9,989 nt of DNA from Deltaproteobacteria bacterium RBG_16_54_18 (GCA_001797935.1 MGQT01000096.1:1-9989), one strand, 5' to 3'. Numbered from the stretch's first letter, positions 1 through 7,028 are shown. Numbers and translations: made by a program. Notes: a model not told the origin generated them from the sequence alone.

Positions 1-1113
1 AGCATCAGGATGATCGATCAGCCGTTTGCCGACGATGTTGAGCACCTGGTAGTACTTTTCGAGTGTGCCGCGTAACTTTTGCGGATCGAAGCCTGTTGTC
101 TCGCCGGAGCCGGAGAAACGGATGTACTGAGAGGTAATCTCACTTGACCCGTCGGCGAAATAAATATGTGCGAGCATCGGCGAGGAATCGATGGTCTTGA
201 TCTCCTCGATCGTCAAGCTGGCCGGAGCAACAGTAGGCGGCAACGCGTAACTGACTACATAGTAATACTGCATGATCGTGGCAACGCTCTGAAAGATGGA
301 GATGAGGTTCGATGCCGACTCGGCCTTCCAGATCTGCCCGCGGTTCTCGCTGGTGAACTGGGTCAGGAACTTATCCTTTTTCGGGCCTTCTATGAAGTCG
401 ATCGCATAGGCATTAAAAAGCCCTTGTTTCTGCGCCGTCTTGAGGACATCCTTGCGATCGTAGGCGCTAGTATTGTCCTCGCCGTCGGAAAAGACCACCA
501 TAAACCGCGGTTCGCCAGCCGGCATCTTTCCCATGAGATCAAGGCCGGCCAGCATCGCCTCGTACAGGACCGTCTGATAGGTAATGCCGCGATAGGCCTT
601 CGCCACAAAGTCTTGTAACGCTGCCAGCTGGTTCGATGCGAGCGTCTCCACATGGAGCTCGCGGCCGCCCATTTTTACCGTCTGCTTCATGTTGAAGACA
701 ATGATCTGAACCTTGTCGATCGGCCGGATGGTCTTGAGCAGCTCGTTGACGCCGGCGAGCAGCGGCTCGACGGCCTTGCGCTCAACCATCGAATATGAAT
801 TGTCGAGCACCAAAACGATGTTCCGGGGCACATCCTCGCTCTCGGTGAGCGGCTGTACTGAGAGGATCTTCCCCGTCTGGCCGGCCTGTGTCACGGCAAA
901 ATCATCGGCATGCAGCCCCAACAGCGGGTTATTGTTGGCATCAACGACGCTGATGAGCGCCTTGCCGTTCTCGACAACCCGGTCGATGGTTAGCCTTGCG
1001 CCGGGTTTGGCAACCTGGATCTGCACATCGGATTTTTCGGCGGCGATCGCGATCATCGCCAACATGCCGAGCATCACCGCAACAAAGATTCCATAACGAA
1101 ATAATTTGGTCAT
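1..1113 (-). CDS. Secreted von Willebrand factor A domain protein, partial (C-terminus beyond left edge)
   Basis: 371 codons read leftwards from ATG at 1113 to the window edge with no stop, so the C-terminus is missing. A GAGGGGG ribosome-binding site precedes the ATG. Residues 1-25 form a signal peptide (basic start, hydrophobic core, AIAA before E26), so the protein is probably exported. Residues about 28-90 resemble the beta-rich segment often found before VWA domains. The VWA domain spans about 97-285 with an intact MIDAS metal site: D104-x-S106-x-S108 in LVLDNSYSM, a Thr near 178, and D210 in VFSDGEDN. The last visible stretch (316-371) contains FADGSSEIT and LEKYYQVLNIVGKRL. This resembles the start of OmpA-like peptidoglycan-binding domains, whose next segment would lie outside the window. 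The likely role is a periplasmic or envelope-anchored adhesion or scaffold protein, which is inference. VWA domain sure; OmpA-like tail moderate. Confidence 0.88.
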   Translation of the reverse strand, partial: MTKLFRYGIFVAVMLGMLAMIAIAAEKSDVQIQVAKPGARLTIDRVVENGKALISVVDANNNPLLGLHADDFAVTQAGQTGKILSVQPLTESEDVPRNIVLVLDNSYSMVERKAVEPLLAGVNELLKTIRPIDKVQIIVFNMKQTVKMGGRELHVETLASNQLAALQDFVAKAYRGITYQTVLYEAMLAGLDLMGKMPAGEPRFMVVFSDGEDNTSAYDRKDVLKTAQKQGLFNAYAIDFIEGPKKDKFLTQFTSENRGQIWKAESASNLISIFQSVATIMQYYYVVSYALPPTVAPASLTIEEIKTIDSSPMLAHIYFADGSSEITSQYIRFSGSGETTGFDPQKLRGTLEKYYQVLNIVGKRLIDHPDA

Positions 1114-1236
1114 GACCAGCCCCCTCATTTTTTTATTTTTTATCTTTATAGATTTTCTTAGTAAGGATTAAGGAGAGGGTCAATGGTCCTTGCCCCTCTC
1201 AGCCCCCCCTTGAAAATAGTTGATCCGGATAATCAG

Positions 1237-1265
1237 ACTTTACCGTAATATATATAAGGGGTCAA
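1237..1265 (-). promoter_or_regulatory. Candidate sigma70-type promoter for the VWA gene
   Basis: On the minus strand TTGACC (1265-1260) is followed after 17 bp by TAAAGT (1242-1237). This is a 5/6 match to the -35 and a 4/6 match to the -10 consensus with ideal spacing. It would give a leader of about 115 nt before the ATG at 1113. A small inverted repeat (CAAGGC 1263-1268, GCCTTG 1278-1283) overlaps the -35 and could be an operator or chance. Another TTGACC at 1183-1178 has no good -10 partner. The rest of the 1114-1322 spacer holds no gene that I can see. Confidence 0.35.
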
Positions 1266-1322
1266 GGCGAAGGCTTGGCCTTGTCTATTATATGGGCCAT
1301 GAGGTCAGGAAAAGTCACCAAT

Positions 1323-1359
1323 AAAAAGGGGCTAACCCTCTTGAGCTAACCCCTTTTTT
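1323..1359 (-). terminator. Rho-independent terminator after tRNA-Gln
   Basis: On the minus strand AAAAAGGGG (1358-1350) pairs with CCCCTTTTT (1331-1323). The stem continues as TTAGC/GTTAG with two G-U pairs, giving a 14-bp stem around an 8-nt loop (TCAAGAGG) that ends in a T-run. Read on the plus strand, the two inner G-U pairs become C/A mismatches. The hairpin is therefore better in the minus orientation, matching transcription of the tRNA and of any read-through from the upstream operon. Confidence 0.8.
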
Positions 1360-1365
1360 ATTCCC

Positions 1366-1439
1366 TGGCTGGGGGACCAGGATTTGAACCTAGATTCACG
1401 GAGTCAGAGTCCGTTGTCCTACCATTGAACGATCCCCCA
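1366..1439 (-). tRNA. tRNA-Gln (anticodon CUG), CCA encoded
   Basis: 74 nt on the minus strand fold as a complete cloverleaf. The acceptor stem is TGGGGGA/TCCCCCA with discriminator G and encoded CCA (1368-1366). The D arm is GTTC/GGAC around AATGGTA. The anticodon stem ACGGA/TCCGT holds the loop CTCTGAC, so the anticodon is CTG, reading CAG (Gln). The variable region is 4 nt, and the T arm is CTAGG/CCTGG with loop TTCAAAT. The weak first pair context and GG-rich acceptor are typical of bacterial tRNA-Gln. It lies 36 nt after the stop codon of the reductive-dehalogenase-like gene and has its own promoter and terminator. Confidence 0.95.
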
Positions 1440-1450
1440 AAATATCGCTT

Positions 1451-1479
1451 AGTTTACCGAAACTCCTGCGCCGCGTCAA
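1451..1479 (-). promoter_or_regulatory. Promoter of tRNA-Gln, -35 overlapping the upstream stop codon
   Basis: Minus-strand TTGACG (1479-1474), 17 bp, then TAAACT (1456-1451), and 11 nt before the first base of the tRNA at 1439. The matches are 5/6 for the -35 and 4/6 for the -10 with ideal spacing, and the predicted start site is a few bases upstream of the mature 5' end. The TGA stop of the upstream gene (1478-1476) is embedded in the -35 box. The tRNA therefore need not depend on the operon, although the operon could also read into it. Confidence 0.55.
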
Positions 1480-2684
1480 CGTCTTTCGTGCCGTGTCCTG
1501 CTTTTCCGTGCAGGTACCGTGAGCACCCCATTCCCCTTCACGTCCTCCAGGTCAAGCCACCACTGCTCCTCGGGGTGAGGTCTGCCGTATCCCATCCGGT
1601 CGTCCGCCCATATCGCGATCGGTCGCGCCAACGGCACGTGCCGCATCGTCCACCCCACGGCGCGGTGCAGGAGCGTATCCGGCTTGTTCCAGGGGCAGAC
1701 CTTTATGCACGTCCCGCAGCCGGAACCTTTCATATTGCCGGCACGCATCCCGACACATTTGGCAACACTTGCCGGCCATTTCTCGTAGCCGTTGTAGATG
1801 ACCTTGTCCTCCGCACTGAGGGCACCGCCGGGACAGGCACGGGCGCATTTCTTACAGCGCGAGCAGAAATCCTGCAGCCCGAAATCGATCGGCTTGTCCA
1901 CGGCAAGGGGAAGATCGGTGGTAACCACCGCCGCCTTGAACCGGGGGCCCAAAAAGGGGTTGAGCACGATGTCGCCGATACGGCACATCTCCCCCAGCCC
2001 CGCCCATAAGAGGATGGGGGGGACCACCACCTGGTAGTTCATGGCATGGTGCGCCCGGGCGGGGTAGCCGAGCCGCCTGATGTAGTCGGCGACGATACAG
2101 GCGATAAACCCGCTCGTCGAGTAGGACATAAAGCTCATGGCATTGCTGATCCAGTCGCTCCCCGTGGTGGCGCGGGCGGTATGCCAGTCCTGATCGATGA
2201 GGATGGCAATGGCATACCGGTGATTCAGCTCCACGGGCTTCCCGTCAAGTTCCGGGTCTCGCGCATCGGCGCTGTGGGTGTAGACCGCATAAGGGGGGAG
2301 TTCGCAGATGCCCACGAGGTCGGCCCGCAGAAAGTACGCCGTCTCCTTGATATGGAATGCCATGAATTCGGGGTCATCAGGGAGCGGCGCCTTCCTCGCG
2401 GCGACGAGCCCGTCCACCACCCCCTTGAGAAGCAGCGACATCTGCATCGCGGCGCCGGAGAGCGGTTGTTTTTTGACGAAGCGGGGCCGTTGCTCTTTGA
2501 GATGCGGCCCAAAATCACCCCTGCCTGCCCGGTTGAACCCCTGTTCCCGCTCGTCGATCCTCGGAACGTCATCGTCACGGATGATCGTTGTCGGCCGATC
2601 AACCCGTTTCAACCGTTCCACCGGATAGGGATCGGCATACCGCCGTCCCCTGACCGTGCGAACCTTGATATCATAGGCCTTCAC
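1476..2684 (-). CDS. Reductive-dehalogenase-like protein with two 4Fe-4S motifs
   Basis: 402 residues. The start is GTG at 2684, chosen for a consensus AGGAGG (2697-2692) seven bases upstream. The C-terminal half matches the corrinoid/iron-sulfur reductive dehalogenase (RdhA) fold: GLGEMCRIG (229-237), a TDLPLAVDKPI segment (256-266), a first ferredoxin motif C274-x2-C277-x2-C280-x3-C284-P, and a second motif C310-x12-C323-x2-C326-x3-C330-P. In the family these two cubane clusters pass electrons to a cobalamin that attacks the substrate. There is no Tat RR signal at the N-terminus, and no RdhB membrane-anchor gene is adjacent. The protein is therefore probably cytoplasmic and not a classical respiratory dehalogenase. 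The epoxyqueuosine reductase QueG is a related alternative, but the length and motif spacing fit RdhA better. It is last in the SDMH accessory operon, 49 nt after xdhC. The substrate cannot be deduced. Confidence 0.82.
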   Translation of the reverse strand: MKAYDIKVRTVRGRRYADPYPVERLKRVDRPTTIIRDDDVPRIDEREQGFNRAGRGDFGPHLKEQRPRFVKKQPLSGAAMQMSLLLKGVVDGLVAARKAPLPDDPEFMAFHIKETAYFLRADLVGICELPPYAVYTHSADARDPELDGKPVELNHRYAIAILIDQDWHTARATTGSDWISNAMSFMSYSTSGFIACIVADYIRRLGYPARAHHAMNYQVVVPPILLWAGLGEMCRIGDIVLNPFLGPRFKAAVVTTDLPLAVDKPIDFGLQDFCSRCKKCARACPGGALSAEDKVIYNGYEKWPASVAKCVGMRAGNMKGSGCGTCIKVCPWNKPDTLLHRAVGWTMRHVPLARPIAIWADDRMGYGRPHPEEQWWLDLEDVKGNGVLTVPARKSRTRHERR

Positions 2685-2704
2685 CGCGGCACCTCCTGAG
2701 CGTT

Positions 2705-2716
2705 GCGCGTACGCGC
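2705..2716. repeat. Perfect 12-bp palindrome in the xdhC / RdhA-like gap
   Basis: GCGCGTACGCGC is its own reverse complement and sits in the 49-nt gap between xdhC and the reductive-dehalogenase-like gene, just upstream of the latter's ribosome-binding site. It is flanked by AT-rich GTATA-type sequence. It could be an operator, a weak RNA hairpin or chance in GC-rich DNA. I see no convincing promoter next to it. Confidence 0.3.
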
Positions 2717-2733
2717 GTATATTGCCTGGTATC

Positions 2734-3795
2734 CTATACTTCCCACGTCTTCGTGCGCGCCGACGTATCCTCTGCCCGCACCTTGATCAGCTCGGCGACG
2801 ATGCTCACCGCGATCTCCTCCGGCGTCTCCGCGCCGATCGCCAGTCCGATAGGGGCGTGGACGCGCGCAAGGTCCGCCTTGGTGTACCCCTCCTTGGTGA
2901 GCTCTTTATAAATAATATCCCGTTTCCGGTGGCTCCCGATCATGCCGATGTAGCGGCACCCCAAGGGCAAGGCCTGCCGCAGCACGGTATAGTCATGCAT
3001 GTGCCCCCTGGTGACGATCACTATGTAGGATAGCGTGCCCCCTTCGACCTTTTTCCCGCTGCCGGTGAATTCTTCCACCCAGATCTCCTGGACAAGGGGG
3101 AAGTAATCGCGGTTGGCAAAGTCGGCGCGGTCGTCGATGACGATGACGTCAAACCCCACGAGCGTGGCGATGGACGCAACAGAGCGCGAGATGTGCCCCG
3201 CGCCGAAGAGATAGAGCGTGGGGGCAGGAAAGATCGGTTCGAGGTAGAGCCGTTCCCCGTGATAAGGGATGAGGCGCGGTATGCGCTCCGTAAAGACCGC
3301 GCGCGCAGCTGCCAAGGCCTCCGCGTCTAAGGCAAGGGGGGCCATGCACTGGCCGTCTGCCGTGACTAAACCCTTTCCTCCGTCTCCCCCCTTGATTGCC
3401 TCGGTGCTGATCCTCGTGACGAGGACCACCTCCGCCCCCTGCTCTTGCATCTCCAGGAGCTTCGTGTAGAGATCTAAAAGCTTGACCGAGAGGAGTTCGA
3501 TGTACACCTCGACGTCCCCACCGCAGATCATGGCCGTCTCCGCCACCTCCGTGCCTTTCAGGCGGAACACCATGACCTTGGCACGCCCTTCAGCCTTGAT
3601 TGTTTGCGCCTCCCTCAGGCACTCTGCCTCGAGGCGACCGCCCCCCACGCTCCCCAGCAATGAGCCGTCTCCCCGCATCACCATCTGGGCGCCGCTCTTG
3701 CGCGGGGCAGAGCCCGCCTGCTCGATGACCGTCGCCAGAATTGGCGTATCGCCCTTGGTTAAAAGCCCCACGATCTCTTTATAAAGCCTCTTCAC
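2734..3795 (-). CDS. xdhC: XdhC/CoxI family molybdenum-hydroxylase maturation protein
   Basis: 353 residues. The start is GTG at 3795 with AGGAGG seven bases upstream, inside the end of the preceding gene (17-nt overlap), so the two are translationally coupled. The N-terminal XdhC/CoxI domain carries GSAPRKSGAQMV (28-39), GSVGGGRLE (48-56) and ICGGDVEVYIE (90-100). The C-terminal Rossmann domain carries GAGHIS (198-203), DDR (221-223), VTRGHMHD (261-268), IGMIGSHRK (283-291) and GLAIGAETPEEIA (317-329). In studied relatives XdhC binds molybdenum cofactor, helps its terminal sulfuration and delivers it to xanthine dehydrogenase-type enzymes. With YqeB and YqeC in the same operon, the version here probably serves a selenium-dependent hydroxylase, in which the terminal ligand is Se instead of S; that assignment is context-based inference. 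The length and both domains are normal for the family. Confidence 0.92.
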   Translation of the reverse strand: MKRLYKEIVGLLTKGDTPILATVIEQAGSAPRKSGAQMVMRGDGSLLGSVGGGRLEAECLREAQTIKAEGRAKVMVFRLKGTEVAETAMICGGDVEVYIELLSVKLLDLYTKLLEMQEQGAEVVLVTRISTEAIKGGDGGKGLVTADGQCMAPLALDAEALAAARAVFTERIPRLIPYHGERLYLEPIFPAPTLYLFGAGHISRSVASIATLVGFDVIVIDDRADFANRDYFPLVQEIWVEEFTGSGKKVEGGTLSYIVIVTRGHMHDYTVLRQALPLGCRYIGMIGSHRKRDIIYKELTKEGYTKADLARVHAPIGLAIGAETPEEIAVSIVAELIKVRAEDTSARTKTWEV

Positions 3796-5188
3796 TCCCG
3801 CTCCTCCTCTCGATGATCTCGACCATGGGCCGATGAAAAAATAGTCGGCCCAGCGCTACTCGCTTGATCTGCGGTGCCCCCTTGCGCAGGACCTCATTCC
3901 CTATCTCGCGCGCCCCTTTAAGTCTCTCTATCGTTTCTACTTTATTAATAAAAGGTATAATCCGCGCTCCTGCCGGTGTCCCCTTGCCCAGCCCCTGTGG
4001 GTGCACGATGAGCAATGCCATCATCGCCGTCGTAACAGGATCGCCAAGCCGTGTCTTGGTCAGCTTTGCAATCAGTTCCGGGCGAAAGGCCGTTTCCTCG
4101 TTCAGCGGTTTCCCCAGGGCATCGATTCCAACGATAGGAATCAGCAGGGTGGTAGCAGACGATATCACGGGTTCATGCTCAGCCGGCGCTTTCAGCGGAA
4201 GCCTCCGTGCCCCATCTGCCTCCACGATAATATAATCTGCCGTTTGCATGCTGGCCAGGCGCTCGATAAACGCGGGGGCTGTCCCTCCGATCTTCCTGCC
4301 GACGAATCGTTGAGGGGCAAAGGTACAATGCCCGTGTCCCACGAGCCCGTCTTTAAGCAGAGTCATGGCCTTCCCCTCGTCTGCCTCTATCACTAGGCAG
4401 GGGGTATCTTCCGGGTCGGGCTCGGCAATCCGCGTCGTCGTCGTCGTGATGACCGTATGCCCTTTCCCCAGAAGTTCTCGCGCCAGGGCAAACATCAGGG
4501 TGGTCTTCCCCCCGGCTCCGACAAGTGAAATGACCTCCCGCTCCCGTAAGGCGAACGCATCAACGAGCGAGGGCTGTTCTTCTTTCTTCCCCTCGGGGCT
4601 CCTCAGGATTACCCACAGCCCTCCTTCACGGATGATCTCCGCCTTCTCGGAGAGAGATGCCTCCGCGAGCATGTGGTTCAGGTCCGCCTCTGAAAGCCAT
4701 TGCTTGCCCAACTGCAGGTTGAGCTGCCTGGACTCCTCGGCGATCTCGTTGATAAGCTCCAAGGGCGTGGCAGGACCATACCCCCCTCCCACGATTGCTA
4801 CGCCGCCCGTCCTCAACACCCGGTAGATCTCCTTGAGCAGGGGAGGGGATAAAAAAAAGAAGGCCCCCCGGCAGACCACGAGGTCGTAGCTGTGGTCTAT
4901 AAACGTCAACGGGAGAAGGGGGGAGGGGTCAATGATCACCCTGCGGGCAAGGGATGTGTCTTCTATCTCTTGGCACAGGGCTTGGCGAAGCTCGGGTGAT
5001 TCGATCGCGACCACTCCCCTGAGGCCGGGGAGGAGGGAAAGGACCTCTCGGGCGATGCCGCCGGAAAAAGGGCCGAGCTCCAGGCAATCTCCTTCCCTGC
5101 GGCCGTAGATATCCGAGATAAAACGGGCGAGCGGAGGATAGATCCGTGCCCAGATCCTGTTGATCCTTTCTATGACGTGCAGGTCCAT
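3779..5188 (-). CDS. yqeC: Fusion: class I SAM methyltransferase plus YqeC selenium-hydroxylase accessory protein
   Basis: 469 residues forming two proteins in one. Residues about 1-197 are a class I (Methyltransf_11-like) methyltransferase: motif I CLELGPFSGG (35-44), an acidic residue after strand 2 (AIES, 61-64), YDLVVCRGAFFFLS (101-114) and IYRVLRTGGVAIVGGG (121-136). After a polar linker (198-215), residues about 216-455 are YqeC: P-loop GAGGKTT (224-230), a Thr-rich strand ending TRI (252-254), EADGARRLPLKAPAEHEP (323-340) and a conserved C-terminal region. Stand-alone YqeC is about 250 residues, so the N-terminal domain is a real addition. YqeC is a marker of selenium-dependent molybdenum hydroxylases with a probable nucleotide-dependent role; its biochemistry is not well established. 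What the methyltransferase acts on is unknown. The start at 5188 lacks a clear ribosome-binding site. It lies 3 nt after the yqeB stop and in the same frame, suggesting termination-reinitiation. Confidence 0.88.
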   Translation of the reverse strand: MDLHVIERINRIWARIYPPLARFISDIYGRREGDCLELGPFSGGIAREVLSLLPGLRGVVAIESPELRQALCQEIEDTSLARRVIIDPSPLLPLTFIDHSYDLVVCRGAFFFLSPPLLKEIYRVLRTGGVAIVGGGYGPATPLELINEIAEESRQLNLQLGKQWLSEADLNHMLAEASLSEKAEIIREGGLWVILRSPEGKKEEQPSLVDAFALREREVISLVGAGGKTTLMFALARELLGKGHTVITTTTTRIAEPDPEDTPCLVIEADEGKAMTLLKDGLVGHGHCTFAPQRFVGRKIGGTAPAFIERLASMQTADYIIVEADGARRLPLKAPAEHEPVISSATTLLIPIVGIDALGKPLNEETAFRPELIAKLTKTRLGDPVTTAMMALLIVHPQGLGKGTPAGARIIPFINKVETIERLKGAREIGNEVLRKGAPQIKRVALGRLFFHRPMVEIIERRSGSEEAL

Positions 5189-5191
5189 CGA

Positions 5192-6004
5192 TCAGCAATT
5201 GAAGTGCGCGAGGATGGCCTCCAGGACGCCGCCGCCGATGGCGCGGGCCTTGTCCGAGATGGTAAAGCAGTTTTCCCTGCGCCCCCGCGGGTCCACATCC
5301 CCGGCCTTCAATCCTTTCTGTACAACAATCCCGTCCCTCAGCAGTCCGCGCAGCACCCCCGGGATGGCGGCTGTTACCGGTTGATCTTCGACCCACGCAA
5401 CTGTCTCCCCCTGTTCGACTGTCGCGCCGATCTCTTTGATTGGGCGAAAGAGGCCCGCACGCGGTGCCCGCAATACCCGTTCGGCGCCCGCACCGGCAAT
5501 CTCTCCCGGCAGGCCGGTGTCCGGTTCCGCCGGTCCGTCATAGATCACGCGCCCCAGATCGTGCCCCCGGTTCGTCTCGATGACCACGTCCACGTCCTCA
5601 CCGGCGGAAAAACCCGGACCGAGAGCGATGACCAGGGGGGCATCGCCGGTATGCGTGCCGAGATTCCGCTTGGCCAGGATCGCGTCGACAATAACGTGCG
5701 GTTTAATAATCGTGCGCGAGTTCCCTGGGGGATCGATGAACAACGGTATCACCCCCTCCGACCAGGCAGCGGGGACCTCCTCGGCCGAGGCGACACAGCG
5801 TGCCGTAACGCCCTCGACTTCTTTTTGCCCCTCGACGATGGCCTCGCAGAAGGAGACCCCCCGCCGCACACAAAGGGGGTGCGGGATCTCCGTCATCACC
5901 ACCTGGAGACGGGCACGCACGAGGCGGTAGGCCACGCCGCTTGCCTGTTCGCCCGCACCCCTGATCAGGACGCGCACCGTCTTGAGAGAGATCGGTTTAC
6001 CCAT
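5192..6004 (-). CDS. yqeB: YqeB (EF2563 family) selenium-dependent molybdenum hydroxylase system protein
   Basis: 270 residues. I chose the ATG at 6004 because AAAGGA lies seven bases upstream and the conserved domain begins about ten residues in. An open frame continues to 6097, but that extra part overlaps the preceding gene. Visible features are a Rossmann-type glycine motif RGAGEQASGVA (15-25), VRRGVSFCEAI (46-56), a DPPG loop (91-94), AKRN-GTHTGDAP (111-123), ALGPGFSAGEDVDVVIETNRG (127-147, split by eye into a loop and a strand) and DLGRVI (149-154). These are hallmarks of the YqeB family, which co-occurs with SelD and YqeC in genomes using a labile selenium cofactor. Its exact activity is not established. 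It ends in Cys followed by TGA, two codons before the ATG of the methyltransferase-YqeC gene in the same frame. The ribosome-binding site lies in the last codons of the upstream gene (4-nt gap), so the genes are cotranscribed. Confidence 0.9.
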   Translation of the reverse strand: MGKPISLKTVRVLIRGAGEQASGVAYRLVRARLQVVMTEIPHPLCVRRGVSFCEAIVEGQKEVEGVTARCVASAEEVPAAWSEGVIPLFIDPPGNSRTIIKPHVIVDAILAKRNLGTHTGDAPLVIALGPGFSAGEDVDVVIETNRGHDLGRVIYDGPAEPDTGLPGEIAGAGAERVLRAPRAGLFRPIKEIGATVEQGETVAWVEDQPVTAAIPGVLRGLLRDGIVVQKGLKAGDVDPRGRRENCFTISDKARAIGGGVLEAILAHFNC

Positions 6005-6008
6005 GTGG

Positions 6009-7028
6009 CTATCCTTTCCCAAACGGGCAGACGGGGAAGCGGCAGACCTCGCACCGCAGGCAGAGCCCGCCGTGACCCAGGTGGATGATTGCCTCACGTG
6101 TTATGGCCTCGCCGGCCAAGACGCGGGGAAAGATGAGGTCAAAGATCGTGACGGCGTCGTGGTAGACGCAGGCGGGAAGCCCCAGCACGGGCACCCCGTC
6201 GAGCAGGGCATAGAGGAACATCGAGCCGGGCAGCACCGGCGCGCCGTAGGAGATGATCTCGGCACCCGCCTCCGCGATCCCCATCCTGGTCACATCCCCC
6301 GGATCAATGGAGAGCCCCCCCGTGGTAATGATGACCTCCGCCCCTTGTCCCTTGACCTGTCGCAGAGCCGCCGCGATCTCGGCAGGATCGTCCGGGGCAA
6401 GAAGTTTTCCCACGACGGTACATCCGTATGTCGCTATCTTTCCCCCCAGCATCTCGTCAAAGGCGTCTTGGATGCGCCCGGAATAGACCTCGCTGCCGGT
6501 CACCACCACGCCGACCTGATGCAGGCAGTAGGGCAGGACATCGATCACGGAACCCCCTCTGCCGATATCCTCAACCGCCTGTAGCCGTTCTTCCGCGATG
6601 GTCAGGGGGATAACCCGCGTGGCAGCCACCGTTTCCCCCTGCCGGCACGACGTGTGGTCGTGGAGGGTCGCAATGATGATATCACCCAGGGAGTTGATCT
6701 GGGTTACGCGGGGGACGTCTATGCGCACCACTCCCCGGTGTCGAGCCTGCAAAGGGACCTTCCCTTCTTCCGGTGGCTCCCAGCCAATGCCGAGGCCGGC
6801 CACGGCCTGGGCCAGACGCAGGCCCGCCTCATCCTCATGCACCTCCCCCGGGGCAAGCTCAAACACGTAGATGTATTCGTTCCCGGCATCTAACAGCGGG
6901 GGGATATCTTCCTCCTGAATGACGTGTCCCTTTTTAAATACCGCCCCCTTGAATTGGCCGGGGACGATTCTCGTAACGTCATGACCCAAGACCATGCCGA
7001 TGGCCTGGTCGGACTTTACCTTACGCAT
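6009..7028 (-). CDS. Molybdopterin-binding MoeA/MogA-like protein with four-cysteine tail
   Basis: 339 residues. The ATG at 7028 is preceded by AAAGGA. It is the first gene of the operon. The central and C-terminal part is a MoCF/MogA-type molybdopterin-binding domain: VTGSEVYSGRI (176-186), TTGGLSIDPGDVT (235-247), PVLPGSM (264-270) and VPVLGLPACVYHD (279-291). MoeA and MogA use such segments to bind molybdopterin or its adenylylated form during molybdenum insertion. The N-terminal 1-160 region is divergent from housekeeping MoeA. The tail carries C323-x2-C326-x2-C329-x4-C334-P, which could bind zinc or an iron-sulfur cluster. Position ahead of yqeB, yqeC and xdhC indicates a specialised paralogue for selenium-dependent molybdenum hydroxylases instead of general Moco synthesis. 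This is inference from context. The closest-family assignment is firm; the molecular step is not. Confidence 0.87.
   Translation of the reverse strand: MRKVKSDQAIGMVLGHDVTRIVPGQFKGAVFKKGHVIQEEDIPPLLDAGNEYIYVFELAPGEVHEDEAGLRLAQAVAGLGIGWEPPEEGKVPLQARHRGVVRIDVPRVTQINSLGDIIIATLHDHTSCRQGETVAATRVIPLTIAEERLQAVEDIGRGGSVIDVLPYCLHQVGVVVTGSEVYSGRIQDAFDEMLGGKIATYGCTVVGKLLAPDDPAEIAAALRQVKGQGAEVIITTGGLSIDPGDVTRMGIAEAGAEIISYGAPVLPGSMFLYALLDGVPVLGLPACVYHDAVTIFDLIFPRVLAGEAITREAIIHLGHGGLCLRCEVCRFPVCPFGKG

Noticed and set aside
1476..1478. TGA of the reductive-dehalogenase-like gene as a selenocysteine codon
   Set aside because: Read-through adds only eight residues after the UGA position before a TAA, with no conserved motif; a normal stop is the simpler reading.
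1425..2009. Plus-strand open frame of 194 codons covering the tRNA and the reductive-dehalogenase-like gene
   Set aside because: It starts inside the tRNA, lies antisense to a gene with clear Fe-S motifs, and its translation (Arg/Pro/His-rich) has no protein-like pattern.
4431..4450. Trinucleotide repeat (CGT/ACG x5)
   Set aside because: It encodes the Thr-rich strand after the YqeC P-loop and keeps frame; it is explained by protein sequence and is not a separate repeat element.
5177..6088. Plus-strand open frame of 303 codons antisense to yqeB
   Set aside because: yqeB on the minus strand has family motifs, a ribosome-binding site and operon spacing; the antisense translation is low-complexity and basic.
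6005..6097. N-terminal extension of yqeB to 6097
   Set aside because: The extra 31 residues lie in the 3' end of the preceding gene, which has a conserved Cys-rich tail there, and the ATG at 6004 has its own ribosome-binding site.
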